A stretch of 64,000 bases of DNA from Spisula solida (Eukaryota; Mollusca; Bivalvia; Venerida; Mactridae), in contig OX365955.1 in the NCBI GenBank assembly GCA_947247005.1, positions 35,381,822 to 35,445,821 on the forward strand, in the 5' to 3' direction. A program made the translations under genes and the position numbers. Each line of letters opens with the position of its first letter. The first letter of the stretch is position 1. This document shows, one piece after another, positions 23,187 through 33,814 of the stretch. The notes below the pieces were generated by a model. It did no database searches. It saw only the letters and a program-made list of their open reading frames with translations, and was not told the DNA's origin.

Positions 23187-24349
23187 AAGAGGGCCCAAAG
23201 GGCCATAGGTAGCTCACCTGTCCTAATAGTTCATGCACCCCTAATGGTAGCTTCTATTGCATGAACAAGGTTTTCATATTGTCTTATGCTTTATAATTTA
23301 CATCACATTTAGACCCAATGACAAATTGAAGTGATTTGACCTTGTGACTACACAAGGTTTTTTATGATTTGACCTTGTGACCTAATTAAAGACCTCGGAT
23401 GACCCAATATCGAACTTGACCTAGATTTTGTTGAGATTATCATTGTGACCAAGTTTCATAAAGATTAGACCAAAATTGTTACCTCTAGTGACTACACAAG
23501 GTTTTTGATTATTTGACCTTGTGACCTAGTTTTTGACCTCAGAGGACCCAATATCGAACTTGACCTAGATTTTGTTGAGATGATCATTGAGACCAAGTTT
23601 CATAAAGATTAGACCAAAATTGGGACCTTTAGTGACTACACAAGGTTTTTCTATGATTTGACCTTGTGACCTAGTTTTTGACCCCGGATGACCCAATATC
23701 GAACTTGACCTAGATTTTGTTAAGATAATCTTTGTGACTAAGTTTCATAATGATTAAGCTAAAACTGTGAACTCTAGTGACTATACAAAGTTTTTTTCTT
23801 TGATTTGACCTTGTTACCTAGTTTTTGACCACGGATGACCCAATATCCAACTAGACCTAGATTTTGTTGAGATATTCATTGTGACCAAGTTTCATAAAGA
23901 TTAGGCCAAAATTGTGACCTCTAGTGACTACACAAGGTTTTTCTATGATTTGACCTTGTGACCTAGTTTTTGACCCCGAATGACCCAATACCGAACTTGA
24001 CCTAGATTTTGTTGAGGTGATCATTGTGACCAACTTTCATAAAGATTAGGCCAAAATTGTGACCTCTAGTGTCTACACAAACAAATTGTGGACGGACGAC
24101 GGACGGACGGACGGACGGACGGACGGACTCATGAGACGGTATTTGTGGGGTTTTCTTTTGTTCTTTCTTCTGTTTGGTTGCAACCCACAAGTAGCATTTT
24201 GCACCCCACAAGTGACGGAATGAATGGAATCTAAAAATAGCCTATTGTTCCACACCCCATAACTACCGGTGCATTCGTACGGACAGACGGACGGACGAAG
24301 AGTGATCACAAAAGCTCATCCTGTCACTTTGTGACAGGTGAGCTAAAAA
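23187..24349 (+). mobile_element. Hairpin-ended tandem-repeat element, copy 1
   Basis: The left end has a small hairpin (GGCCC-AAA-GGGCC, 23192-23204) followed by AGCTCACCTG. The interior has about six ~145-bp units, each with TGACCTtgTGACCT, 'gtttttgacc' and 'aacttgacctagattttg'. A GGAC microsatellite follows at 24089-24127. The right end is a hairpin at 24313-24344 (CTGTCAC-TTT-GTGACAG inside AGCTCA/TGAGCT). There is no coding frame. It would be mobilised by enzymes from elsewhere if it is a transposon. The mechanism is unknown. Confidence 0.8.
24089..24127. repeat. GGAC tetranucleotide microsatellite
   Basis: Eight or so 'ggac' units near the right end of the hairpin-ended element; a shorter relic lies at 24280-24296. 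Confidence 0.9.
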
Positions 24350-24442
24350 GCATAATGATAAAGAAAAAAAACGCTTGCTTCAAGCTGGATTCGAACCCTT
24401 GTGTAGAATTATGAATTACGAACGCTCATTTCAGTACATTAA
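24350..24442 (-). other. tRNA-like box B sequence at the left flank of the foldback element
   Basis: On the minus strand GGGTTCGAATCC (24386-24397) matches a tRNA box B. If the large insertion at 24443-33930 is removed with one ATTAA, the joined flanks place 'TAGCTTAATGTA' about 48 bp upstream, similar to a box A, with partly pairing D-stem bases (GCTT/GAGC). The anticodon and T stems do not pair well. It is a tRNA relic or SINE head, not a working tRNA gene. Confidence 0.4.
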
Positions 24443-25659
24443 CACTGTGGGGAACCCACGTGACCAGATGCTAATGTTCGGAGCCAATTTTGTAAACAAA
24501 CCGCCTCGATTCAGGTAACATTTTTGCTTGTAACTTTCTTAATAATTGAGCGATCTGGATGAAATATAGACGAGCGCCGTCTCCTTACAAAAGCAAATCA
24601 TCGACGCTTTTACCTAAGTGACAAAATTGTGTACTTGTTGTTATTTGGGCAACGGCGCATTTCGTAAACCGCAATATGCTATGCTACGGTTCGGAGCAAT
24701 TCACTAAAACATGTCCTTAACAAATTACAGCTTCATTAAAAGTTACAATTTAATAGCGATAATGTGGGTCGCTAAATCTAAGACCGACAAGCAAAATATT
24801 TCTGATAAATATGAGCAACAGACAAAATGAGACAACATAAACAAAAATGCTACAGTTCGGAGCTGAAATGAAAATGCTACAGTCCGGAGCAATTTTCAGA
24901 AAATGCTACGGTTCGGAGCAAAGTTTCAAAGTAAACCATATGTAGGAAAAGAAGCAGGGCTCTATGCAGTCTGACAAGTGTCACATGCTATATAGAGTAT
25001 AATATGCTGTTATATCAAGGTATGGGAATGAATGAGAAGGAATATAACATGACAGCCGAACACATTTTAACAGAACCATGTACACACAACGACACGTCTC
25101 CAAGCTTCGTAAACACGGCCCGATGTTCATCCGAGAAAGTAGCACGGCCTACATTCTTAGTTTGAACTTGTGTCAGCCAATGAAACAAAATTAATAGAAG
25201 AACAAAACCCTGCGTCAACTCGTGATCAATACAGCTGTAAGCAAAATACTATGATACGGACAAAACGTTTTCTAACATCTCTGATTCAGAGTCGACTGTT
25301 AAACCATCGTTTTGCACAAAAGTGCCAAGTGCCAGCACAGAGGGGTCCGAAATGCATATACACTATGATGTAAAGGTTATAAATATTTTAAGAAACATTA
25401 CATGAATATTGAATTGATTATAATTATACATGTATTTAATAACTATTTTACCAAGACAACTAGCACTGTTCGTTTTAAACATGTTGTGTGTGACCAATAG
25501 TTTCACACGTTAAAGTTTGTGAATCATGTTACATACATGTATGCTCCACCAAAAATTTACTGAGTGCGTCTAGAAACGCAACACTGAGTCTACTAACAAC
25601 TTTAACTTCATGCAAAAAATCCTCATTTTTTAGAATGGTCGTTCTAAGTGAATATGCAA

Positions 25660-25835
25660 AATATCGATTAATGGTGGATTGATTACTTTCCCATGACGAC
25701 CAACATGTTGTCTCGCAATGTCTGAAGCAGTTGTGAACCTGTTTCGGAGGATGTTCACGCGGGGTTACTGGTCCTGTCGGGCAGTTTTTAAATGTGGGTG
25801 ACCTGAATAGGGACGGTCGCGAAAGGTGTCATGTG
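25660..25835 (-). pseudogene. Tc1-like transposase relic (linker/second helix-turn-helix region)
   Basis: One minus-strand frame reads 'FRDRPYSGHPHLKTARQD', then a TAA, then 'VNILRNRFTTASDIARQHVG'. This is the pattern of Tc1-like transposases between and within the two N-terminal helix-turn-helix units (the usual form is roughly DRPRSGRP...RQDR...LRNRF.TA...A). The DDE catalytic part is absent. Not functional. Confidence 0.7.
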
Positions 25836-26261
25836 CTAGAAGCGTGACTCAAGACGCAACGTTGCCGAACCATGACAATCAAGGACAATGTCTATAGTTT
25901 TTTCTTCCAAGATTTTTTTAACTCACTTTATGGTATGGGAAATTTTATTCTGAAAACAATAAGCTAAAACAAAACAGGGGTCACCGAACTCGTTTTCTCA
26001 GAAAATTAGATTTTGCAACATCACTTTTCTCTAAAAATGACAAAAATCATGAATTTTTAAATATTTTTTTTTTTAATAAAAATCACATTTTTTTTCATTA
26101 GATATTTTTTAGTTCAGATGTACAAAAAACATACATACTTCTTAAATATACCTATGCACATTTTGAATATTTAATAACATTCACACATTTTTGACAACAA
26201 ATGAATTTTCAAAATGTGCCCAAAATTAAAGCTCGAAAATTAAAAAAAGATACATTATTGA

Positions 26262-26560
26262 CTAATTATAAAATATCTGGTCCAAGAATTTTTATTTTTG
26301 CAAATGATGATGAAAGTGTGATCCATCAGAATATTAAGAAAAAAACATAGGTCACCGTATTTCTTTTTGTGCTATTTAACCAAAAGTGTCTCCCTTTTCA
26401 AAGAAAACGGCATGAAAATGACGCAAAATAGTACTCTAGAGGCCAATAAAAAATCTGGTCCAAGAATTTTTTTATTTTTTCCAAATGATGTTAATGAAAG
26501 TGTACTCTAATAGAATATTAAGAAAAAAAGATAGGTCATCGTGCTTCTTTGAACAAGCGT
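26262..26560. repeat. Two-copy direct repeat of ~180-bp period
   Basis: 'ctggtccaagaatttttatt' at about 26278 recurs at about 26455, each followed by similar 'gatgaaagtg...aatattaagaaaaaa...ataggtcaycg' sequence. A weaker third copy may lie at 25895-25990. No coding frame. Confidence 0.65.
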
Positions 26561-27455
26561 CCCAAAGGTGTGAATATGCACATGTTTGGACAATCATGGC
26601 ATTTTTATTCCGAAACACGTGACTCGTCTGTTGTGATTTTCTTTCCATTATAGTAGTGCGCCCAGGATAATGTGATATTTACAAATATAAACCGGTTTGG
26701 TCAACTGTTGCACAATTAGTTTTACAAATTACTAAAGTAAACAGATAAGGTCAGTATTGTACTAAAACATCAGGGATAAATCGTACACATCTGTAAAAAC
26801 GACCTTTGTGGAATGTACCACATTTCATCACCTTTCCTTATCCTAGGCGCACTATAACAACTTTACAAATGATTAGACGCCTCTGGAAAACGGAATTTAC
26901 AATGAAAGAAAAAAATATCGAGGATAAAAATGTTGCGTTTCTAGATGTACTGAGTATAGTTCAAACTCCAAGAAACGCGTTGTTTTTGTGCCTCTAAATT
27001 TGTCACCACATGACAAAATGGTGCGGAAGATGCCTACACGAATACATTTTATAAGGGGTGTCCGGCATCGACATGTATGTGTTATTATTTTTGTGAAACT
27101 GTTAAAAAATTGAATGTTCATACTTGGTCGATGATCTTAATAGTGTTGATATTCAAAAAGGCTTATAGCACCTAGTGTTAGCTCTGAGCCGTAGCATTTT
27201 CTGAAAATAGCTCCGAACCGTAGCATTTTATGAAAATAGCTCCGGACTGTAGCATTTTCATTTCAGCTCCGAACTGTAGCATTTTTGTTTATGTCGTCTC
27301 ATTTTGTCTGTTGCTGATATTTATCAGAAATATTTTGTTTGTCGATCTTAAATTTTGCGACCCACATTATCGCTATTAAATTGTAACTTTTAATGAAGCT
27401 GTAATTTGTTAAGGACATGTTTTAGTGAATTGCTCCGAACCGTAGCATATATATA

Positions 27456-28143
27456 TCATTATTTCCCCCGTTTTCCGGAGATATACATTTGAACAATAAT
27501 TACAAACAGAGACATATTATGTAGAAACATGTATACAATTTGCAAACAAAAATATACATTCAAGAACATGCATAGACAAAATATTTTTGCATACATACCG
27601 ACTCACAATACAGAATGTATCTAGACCCACACATTCACGACCGCACGCACACACACACACACACGCACGCACACGCATACAAACGCACGCACACACACCT
27701 ACACGCACACACATGGACACCAACACTCAGACACTCTTACACTTACTGTCATCAATCATACAGGAGGTATATTGGTTACTCGAACACAAACATGACTATA
27801 TATAATATAGTTCACGCAACACAGACAGAACATACATTCACTTTCCCATAAACACGTATATGTGAGAGCCAATACATACATATAGACAACCACACCAATA
27901 TGCATCAACATAAGTACCTAAATTACTGCATTCCTTAAGCCGTCTGTAAGGAAATTAAAGACGCATTTACTACAACCTGGAATATGCAGTACAAGACTTC
28001 AGGTGCACCGTTTCTACGAAACGAAAAAGAAACATGGCAACATTAGACATTGTAGATTATTTTTTTGAAGGAAAAAAAGCGCCTGTTAGGATACATCTCA
28101 TGCAATTATTGTAATTGTCTGATAAATATGTATGGCATGATCA
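27456..28143 (-). other. 3' untranslated region of the LINE
   Basis: No coding frame. It contains a CA/CG-rich microsatellite at 27640-27715 ('acgcacac' and 'acacac' runs). No clear poly(A) or simple-repeat tail was identified at the junction with the foldback arm. Confidence 0.6.
27640..27715. repeat. CA-rich microsatellite
   Basis: Alternating 'acac' and 'acgcac' runs inside the LINE 3' region. Confidence 0.85.
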
Positions 28144-30696
28144 TCAACAGTACAGAGATTTTACAAATTTTGCACAGCATATGAAAAACATCGGATAAAG
28201 TTCGACATCCAATATTTCACACAATTGTAAGTCCATCCTACCAAGTAGGTACTGGGTAAAGCGCGGTCTGTCTACATTATTCAACAGGTCGCTTACATTA
28301 TCATTAAAGTCATTAGATACTTGTTCTAGAAGAAACCTTCGTTTAAAAGTAGCGTTGTTGTTCAGACAGTTGTACATAAAATGTTCTAGTTCGTCAGTAT
28401 AGTAAAGCTGACATCTAACACACGAAACTGGATGTTCTAAAGCAGTTTGACAACAGAGTTTAGCAATAAATTTCATGAGGGAAAGGCTATTTGGTATTTC
28501 CTTCGAGACTTTCCAAATGTTTGATATCGTGAGTTCAGCGTGAATTTCTCGAAAACACAAGAAGTCATTACAGGTCAACATTCCGGCCTTCAAGGCCGAC
28601 GATTCACAGTCATGCACTCTAGATTTTACTTTATTTTTCCACAAGTGTTTAGCAGGGAAAGTCCCTTCTGCAATATATCTCTCAATATATGTACACAGAT
28701 CATACTTTTTTAGAATTCGATATATATCCGGAATAAAACCGTAAGTCTTTAGCGTAGTTCGTGATCCATACTGGAAAAGTCTGTATGTAAACAATTTGTT
28801 AAGATCGGCACGTGGGTTCGAATTGCAAAAAGTACCCAGGAATAACAATTTCTGGGAGTCTATATAGGCTTCAATGGATGTAAAGCCTAAAAGTCCAGTC
28901 ACCATATCCGACCGGGTTAGTCGCGGCAGACCCTGTGCATGTTTAAGGCAGAAGTGGTGGGTTGCTTCAAGTTTCTGTATGTCAGCTCGTGTAATCGTGT
29001 TCCATAACTCGCAGCCGTAGAAAGCACGTGGAAGCACACACGTGGTATATATCCTGGCGATTGTTGTCGGGTTAGCGCCTGAGTTACTGGCTAGACTGTC
29101 CGACAGACTGAAGTATGATCCACGCATGCGCTGTCGTATGTCATCAATATTGAATGGGTGTTTACCGGTTGTAGATTGTAAAATTCCGAGGTGAGTATAT
29201 GAAATTGTTTCTATAATAGGAGTGTCACCGTAGACCAACTGCACTGGGGTATTATGTGCAAGTTGCTTCCGGTCCATCGTCATTGTTGCACACTTGGCTG
29301 CATTGTAGGTATATCTCCACTTGTTTGCGTAGGTATTACAGATGTTTAGAAGTTCCTGTAGACCGTGTCTTGTTAGCGACAACAACACAATATCATCAGC
29401 TTGGGTTGGAGCTGACAATGACAGGTCTCCGATATGAAGGCCATGTGGTGAGTTCTGCAAGAAGTGTAGTAAGTCGTTGATGAATACGGTGTAGAAAAAG
29501 GGCGCACAAATACTGCCCTGTCTGGCCCCTTGTTGTATAGTAAACGCCTCAGAGAGATGTCCGTTTGATAGAACACGACTTGATGAACCACGGAGAAAGT
29601 TGTTGATAATACGGAGAGGTTTTCCTTGCACCCCAATATTGTGTAGCTTGTAGACCAGTCCGGAAATCCATACTTTATCGAATGCAGATTTTGCGTCGAG
29701 GAAGCAGGCCTGAAGTTGGCTACCACGTTCACAGCAAAAGTCACGTGTTTCCTGTAGTAAGAATGATACCATCTTGCTGCTTTTGCCTTTCTGGAAGCCA
29801 TGTTGTTGACTGTTCATTTCAATTTTCGGAATGCTTAAATCCAAGCGACTAAGAGTGAGTTTTTCGAATAACTTGAAGACCACTGGAAGAAGTGATATAG
29901 CACGATAGTTACTGGGTTCGGTAAGAGATTTCCCTTTTCCTTTGTGAAGCGTGACAGTTATACCAGTTTTGAAGTTCACAGGAATACGTTCAGTACTGAT
30001 AATGTGATTAAATAGTTTGGTAAGTGCATTTATAAGTGGGTAACCACCATATTTGATGTGTTCGTTCGTTATATTGTCAGCCGAACCGCTTTTATTGTTT
30101 GGTAGAATCCGTATTAACTCATGCAGTTCATGAGTAGTCACTGGCGTATTGAATATTGTACATTCGTTTACTGAGTTAACACTGTCTTTATCAATGTAGT
30201 CTTTCACAGAGGTCTCTATCAGCCGCTTAAAATCCTTGTCGAAACAGGAGTCATCCGAGTAGGAATATAAAGTTCCAAAGTAGGAATGCCAGCCGGACAG
30301 GATATTATCATCGGTTGTCTCCCTTCTTCCATTAAAGTTGATTTCACAACCCTGTTTTTTACGCTGCTTTTTCGACTTGAGCGTTTTCCAGAACCCCGTT
30401 TGATCTAGTTCAGATAGTTTGTTGATTCTTTCGAACTCATCTTGGTCAAATTGGTGCGCGGCAGCTCTTAAGTGTCTACGATAGTCCCGTTTGTCTGATT
30501 TGTACTTGTCGTATACAGTACCACAACGCGGTTTACCAGCCGTAATCCATAATTGCCTTGATAACGTGAGTGTTCGGTGATGAGTCCGTAGTGTCTCTGA
30601 CCAGTATGGTTTGAGGAATTTGTTGAAGCGACGGACAGACAGGGAGGTTTCTGCAGCAGATATGGTTGTATGCTGAGTCCACGTTATTGTAATCAA
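28144..30696 (-). CDS. LINE ORF2, reverse transcriptase and C-terminal CCHC part
   Basis: 850 codons; the first codon is TTG, so this is a continuation of ORF2 after frame changes, not a true start. Reverse-transcriptase blocks in order: 'SGSADNITNEHIKYGG', 'NYRAISLLPVVFKLFEKL', 'GFQKGKSSKMVSFLLQE', 'ACFLDAKSAFDKVW', 'GARQGSICAPFFYTVFINDL' and catalytic 'QADDIV' (29385-29402). The residue before ADD is Gln rather than the usual Phe or Tyr. The thumb is followed by a C-terminal C-x2-C-x9-H-x4-C motif (CVRC...HFMYNC). The protein copies element RNA at the nicked target. Clade not assigned. Confidence 0.9.
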   Translation of the reverse strand: MITITWTQHTTISAAETSLSVRRFNKFLKPYWSETLRTHHRTLTLSRQLWITAGKPRCGTVYDKYKSDKRDYRRHLRAAAHQFDQDEFERINKLSELDQTGFWKTLKSKKQRKKQGCEINFNGRRETTDDNILSGWHSYFGTLYSYSDDSCFDKDFKRLIETSVKDYIDKDSVNSVNECTIFNTPVTTHELHELIRILPNNKSGSADNITNEHIKYGGYPLINALTKLFNHIISTERIPVNFKTGITVTLHKGKGKSLTEPSNYRAISLLPVVFKLFEKLTLSRLDLSIPKIEMNSQQHGFQKGKSSKMVSFLLQETRDFCCERGSQLQACFLDAKSAFDKVWISGLVYKLHNIGVQGKPLRIINNFLRGSSSRVLSNGHLSEAFTIQQGARQGSICAPFFYTVFINDLLHFLQNSPHGLHIGDLSLSAPTQADDIVLLSLTRHGLQELLNICNTYANKWRYTYNAAKCATMTMDRKQLAHNTPVQLVYGDTPIIETISYTHLGILQSTTGKHPFNIDDIRQRMRGSYFSLSDSLASNSGANPTTIARIYTTCVLPRAFYGCELWNTITRADIQKLEATHHFCLKHAQGLPRLTRSDMVTGLLGFTSIEAYIDSQKLLFLGTFCNSNPRADLNKLFTYRLFQYGSRTTLKTYGFIPDIYRILKKYDLCTYIERYIAEGTFPAKHLWKNKVKSRVHDCESSALKAGMLTCNDFLCFREIHAELTISNIWKVSKEIPNSLSLMKFIAKLCCQTALEHPVSCVRCQLYYTDELEHFMYNCLNNNATFKRRFLLEQVSNDFNDNVSDLLNNVDRPRFTQYLLGRMDLQLCEILDVELYPMFFICCAKFVKSLYC

Positions 30697-30737
30697 CAGT
30701 TTTGGAGTTCAGAGTGTTCGACAGAGATGTTTGATAG

Positions 30738-31577
30738 TTAATTATCTCTTGTTGTTTCTTCCATATGTAGCAGTTTTGAAAATGAATTCTGTGTTGGCTT
30801 CACAGTAACGTTGACGGTAAGTTCCAGAGAAATGAACACAGGTAAGTGGCGTGAAACGTTTAAGGGTGCGTCTGAAACCACATAACACTGTCGAATATTC
30901 TTGATTAGAGTCTCATCGATGAGTATATGGTCAATGTAAGATGGATTAGCACCATTGCACGGGTGAAAAGTGTGCTTAGGGCCACCACATATATCTGAAT
31001 TCGTAGCGTTGATCAAGTGATATCCTGTAGCGAATCGAGATACGTACGAGTCACGTGGTCTAAGGCCACTGTTATTTTCGACGAACTTTGCGTTGAAGTC
31101 TCCTATGACCGTGATATGGCTGTAAGCGCAGTGGATAGCACAGAAATCCGAAAGTTTATCGACCACATCTTTAAACGTGTCCAGGTTATGGTTAGCGGAA
31201 GGGAGATACACTTGTACAATGATTATCGATACATTAGGTAAGCACAACCGGATGGCAACCAGTCTATCGCTATCGATGTCCAATGTTTCAACATATTTGT
31301 CCAGAGACTTATGCCATAGTAAGGAAACACCGCCTTTACCAAGCAGTCGGCCATTAAATACACTTGGTGAAGCACACGTCACTGTATGACATGAATAGTC
31401 AGGATCAATTTTGTCCAAAATATGAGCATTATGGGCAAGTAGCCAGTGTTCCGATAGTCCACAGATCGACACTTTTTTACGTTTAAGTTCATGCGCTAAA
31501 TACGGTATGCCTGTCATAATGCCTGTTGCATTCCATGACATAATATTCAGTTTCATTTCATTGCGGTTATTCCACAT
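30738..31577 (-). CDS. LINE ORF2, AP-type endonuclease part
   Basis: From ATG at 31577 the frame has the exonuclease/endonuclease/phosphatase motifs: 'LNIMSWNATG' (N), 'ICGLSEHWL' (E), 'VIGDFNAKF' (D, N), 'SYIDHILID' (D) and 'VSRHLPVF' (H). The usual SDH is SRH here, so the Asp that orients the catalytic His is replaced, though the His remains. The domain nicks target DNA. It ends at TAA 30738 with no stop-free link to the polymerase. A middle stretch, 'NYQTSLSNTLNSKTVDYNN', is in a third frame, so two frame changes separate the domains. The start codon overlaps the ORF1 stop (ATGTGGAATAA). Confidence 0.88.
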   Translation of the reverse strand: MWNNRNEMKLNIMSWNATGIMTGIPYLAHELKRKKVSICGLSEHWLLAHNAHILDKIDPDYSCHTVTCASPSVFNGRLLGKGGVSLLWHKSLDKYVETLDIDSDRLVAIRLCLPNVSIIIVQVYLPSANHNLDTFKDVVDKLSDFCAIHCAYSHITVIGDFNAKFVENNSGLRPRDSYVSRFATGYHLINATNSDICGGPKHTFHPCNGANPSYIDHILIDETLIKNIRQCYVVSDAPLNVSRHLPVFISLELTVNVTVKPTQNSFSKLLHMEETTRDN

Positions 31578-33480
31578 CGTAGTCTTTATCGCGATAATCG
31601 TTGTTGTATCGTTGGCGTCGAGCAATATAATCAGAGTGTTTGAGCCATTGTCGACAGGACACCCCTTCGGGCCAGTTATCTGCGTCTTCGACAATATCTG
31701 CCTGGTCAGCATTAACAACAATTTGTGCGACCTGGCAATCAGTACGTCGTGTATATATGAATTTTGCGGATTTGAATGTAATGTCTATATCATTAAGGAA
31801 ATCTTTCAATCCTTCTTCGTTACTGTCGAGAGCGATTCCAGTCACTATGTAAGTTCTTGCACGTTTACGTAGCACACCAGTGAAACTGCCGGAACTGTGC
31901 TTGTGTCTTGCCCTTTCATCGTTATCTACAACAGCGTTAATTTCCAAGCAATCGTTTTCCGGTTCGTGGTTGATAACAGTTTGTGAGGGATAACTAGCAG
32001 GTTCCCCTTGTTCTTCACAAGAATGCGGATGTGTACGTTGAGGAGACCAGTCCCCTGTTGATGTAGCATAAGAACGCTTGGAGCCAGTACTATCTTGTGG
32101 GCGATCTACGATAGTGCTTGTTGAAGGTTTTCTGATAACGTTCCATCTGCTATCCGGCTCACGGTTAATGTTATATGTCGAGAGTACAGATGCGTTACTA
32201 TCGTGAGCCTGTACTGGATGGTACTGTGTTGGACTTGGTCCTGTTGTACATGATCGAGTTACAAGATTACTTAGCGAGGATTCCATCGTTGAGCACAATG
32301 TATCAAATTTGAAGCCCAGCTCTTTTGTAAACACATGAAATAGTTTCTCCAGGTTAGTCTCACTAGGTTCAGACTGTACTTTATGTTCTAGCGATTTAAT
32401 TTTTGCATTCATTACTTTCACTGTTGCTTCATGTTCAGTTGTTTTCACAAACGCTGAAGTTGCACTGTTAATGTTTTCGTTCATTTCGTTGAAACGCATT
32501 TTGCAGGTATTATTTTCAGAGGTTTTTGAATCGTTTAATTTCTCTATATTGGAACTATTGTCTCTCACAGAAATCCGAATATCATTTAGGTCACGCACAA
32601 ATGATTGTCTTGATATGTCCAGTTTTAGGACCGTTCGTGACACGGCTTTTAGAGCAGACGATAATTTCATTTTATCGCCTTCGTCCTTATTGTTACTGAT
32701 ACTAGACGCTAAAACGTCGGCACATGTATCTAACTCTGATTTGAGATCGTATATGTCTGATTTCAAATATTCACACAGCTTTGTATAGCTTTGGTCATTT
32801 GCCGCCACGGTGCGTTTGAGTGTATGCATTTCAGCTTTGAGAGCTGCCACAGATTCTTTCAGAGTCACAAATTCGTTTTCGTCCTGAAGTTGGGTACATG
32901 GTGTTGTTTGAGACCTTAAAGGCAACGGATTGGACGAAGGACGTCGGTATAAACTGTCTATATGAGTAATGTTTGAGCTAAGGAATTGTTGCAAGAGAAA
33001 ACAGTCTGTGGCGTATTTCTGAGCAAGTGAAGCTTTATTCGTTTTACGCCTGTCTTTAAGAATGCCAATCGGGGGGTGTTCATATTTATCGTTCTTTGCA
33101 CGTTTCGATAGTTCAATTCGATAGTTTCCTATAATCTCGTCCGATGAGTCGGTAGTATCTAAAAGAGTCCGAATATAAGCCACTCTTGGAATGCCATGTA
33201 GCTCTTTATCCAATCTGTCGATGACAACATCATCTAAAATGAATGTTGTCGTACAATTCGATTCATTGTCAAGAATCGGTTGACCACAATGTAAAAAACC
33301 TTCACTGTCTAACTGCGGCGAAGAAAGATAAATCGAACTCGACGCAGTATTATTTTCTCCCGTCGTTTGTTCCTCACAGTGTGAGAATACTGATTTTAGG
33401 AACGTTTCATCCGTATCGTGATCAGTATAATCTTCGACGGCCGTTGTGAAGTTGACATTGTATTCTTGTTGTCCATTCAT
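31567..33480 (-). CDS. LINE ORF1 RNA-binding protein with coiled coil
   Basis: 637 codons from ATG 33480, intact. The N-terminal ~180 residues have no assigned domain ('ILDDVVIDRLDKELHG', then a basic 'ILKDRRKTNKASLAQKYA'). Residues ~200-390 are rich in heptad patterns ('LKESVAALKAEMHTLKRTV' and further), which fits a coiled coil. A polar proline/serine region follows. Residues ~545-610 ('YIVTGIALDSNEEGLKDFL...WPEGVSCRQW') look like the RRM-like fold of LINE ORF1 proteins. It should bind element RNA as an oligomer. There are no stops in 1.9 kb, so coding was preserved until recently. Confidence 0.85.
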   Translation of the reverse strand: MNGQQEYNVNFTTAVEDYTDHDTDETFLKSVFSHCEEQTTGENNTASSSIYLSSPQLDSEGFLHCGQPILDNESNCTTTFILDDVVIDRLDKELHGIPRVAYIRTLLDTTDSSDEIIGNYRIELSKRAKNDKYEHPPIGILKDRRKTNKASLAQKYATDCFLLQQFLSSNITHIDSLYRRPSSNPLPLRSQTTPCTQLQDENEFVTLKESVAALKAEMHTLKRTVAANDQSYTKLCEYLKSDIYDLKSELDTCADVLASSISNNKDEGDKMKLSSALKAVSRTVLKLDISRQSFVRDLNDIRISVRDNSSNIEKLNDSKTSENNTCKMRFNEMNENINSATSAFVKTTEHEATVKVMNAKIKSLEHKVQSEPSETNLEKLFHVFTKELGFKFDTLCSTMESSLSNLVTRSCTTGPSPTQYHPVQAHDSNASVLSTYNINREPDSRWNVIRKPSTSTIVDRPQDSTGSKRSYATSTGDWSPQRTHPHSCEEQGEPASYPSQTVINHEPENDCLEINAVVDNDERARHKHSSGSFTGVLRKRARTYIVTGIALDSNEEGLKDFLNDIDITFKSAKFIYTRRTDCQVAQIVVNADQADIVEDADNWPEGVSCRQWLKHSDYIARRQRYNNDYRDKDYDVE

Positions 33481-33814
33481 GGTTGACCGTGGTTCTAATC
33501 CAGTAGTATTCGATCTTGTTTAAGACGAATCATGGGTGTTAATCATCCACACTTATGAAATACCAGTAGCCTCGCGGCTCGTTCAAGCGTGACGAACCGA
33601 GCGTTATGTCAGGTGAGCGAATCTCACTATTCAAAATTTACGGACCAAACTCTTTATCAAGTTCATAAATAAGTCATTTCAAATTTCAAAAGTTTGTATG
33701 ATTAAAGAAAAAACCTTCCTCGTTTCAAATATCCAAACACTAAGTCCGTAAATCCTTCATAAATCACAATATAATCACAAACATTTTTTTTTTTTCAATC
33801 TTTCTTCACCGGAA
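33481..33814 (-). promoter_or_regulatory. Putative LINE 5' untranslated region and promoter
   Basis: Sequence between ORF1 and the foldback arm. It has a T11 run at 33786-33796 on the plus strand, read as A11 near the start of the element. No promoter motif can be assigned. Included because LINE 5' regions usually carry the internal promoter. Confidence 0.4.

Larger units (their letters stand above)
25560..26954. mobile_element. Degenerate Tc1/mariner-like element nested in the foldback interior
   Basis: Inverted 24-bp ends, 'ctgagtgcgtctagaaacgc' (25560-25579) and a complement with three mismatches (26932-26954), are both flanked by TA. The length, 1.4 kb, is usual for Tc1. A transposase relic lies inside (25660-25835). 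Its position close to the left end does not suit an intact gene on that strand, so the interior has been rearranged. Confidence 0.5.
27456..33814 (-). mobile_element. Nearly full-length LINE (non-LTR retrotransposon)
   Basis: About 6.3 kb inserted into the right arm of the foldback element. In minus-strand order it has a ~330-bp 5' untranslated region, ORF1 (33480-31567), an apurinic-type endonuclease (31577-30738), a reverse transcriptase with C-terminal CCHC (30696-28144) and a ~690-bp 3' region with a CA-rich microsatellite. ORF1 and ORF2 overlap by 11 bp. ORF2 is broken by two frame changes in the endonuclease-polymerase linker (30650-30742); otherwise it is intact. The exact ends and target duplication are unclear. 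It shares family features with 18415-21338. Confidence 0.9.

Noticed and set aside
24386..24397. Functional tRNA gene
   Set aside because: Box B is good but the T stem and anticodon stem do not pair, and the upstream half is separated by the foldback element.
25015..25373. Small frames in the foldback interior
   Set aside because: Overlapping on both strands, short, no motif.
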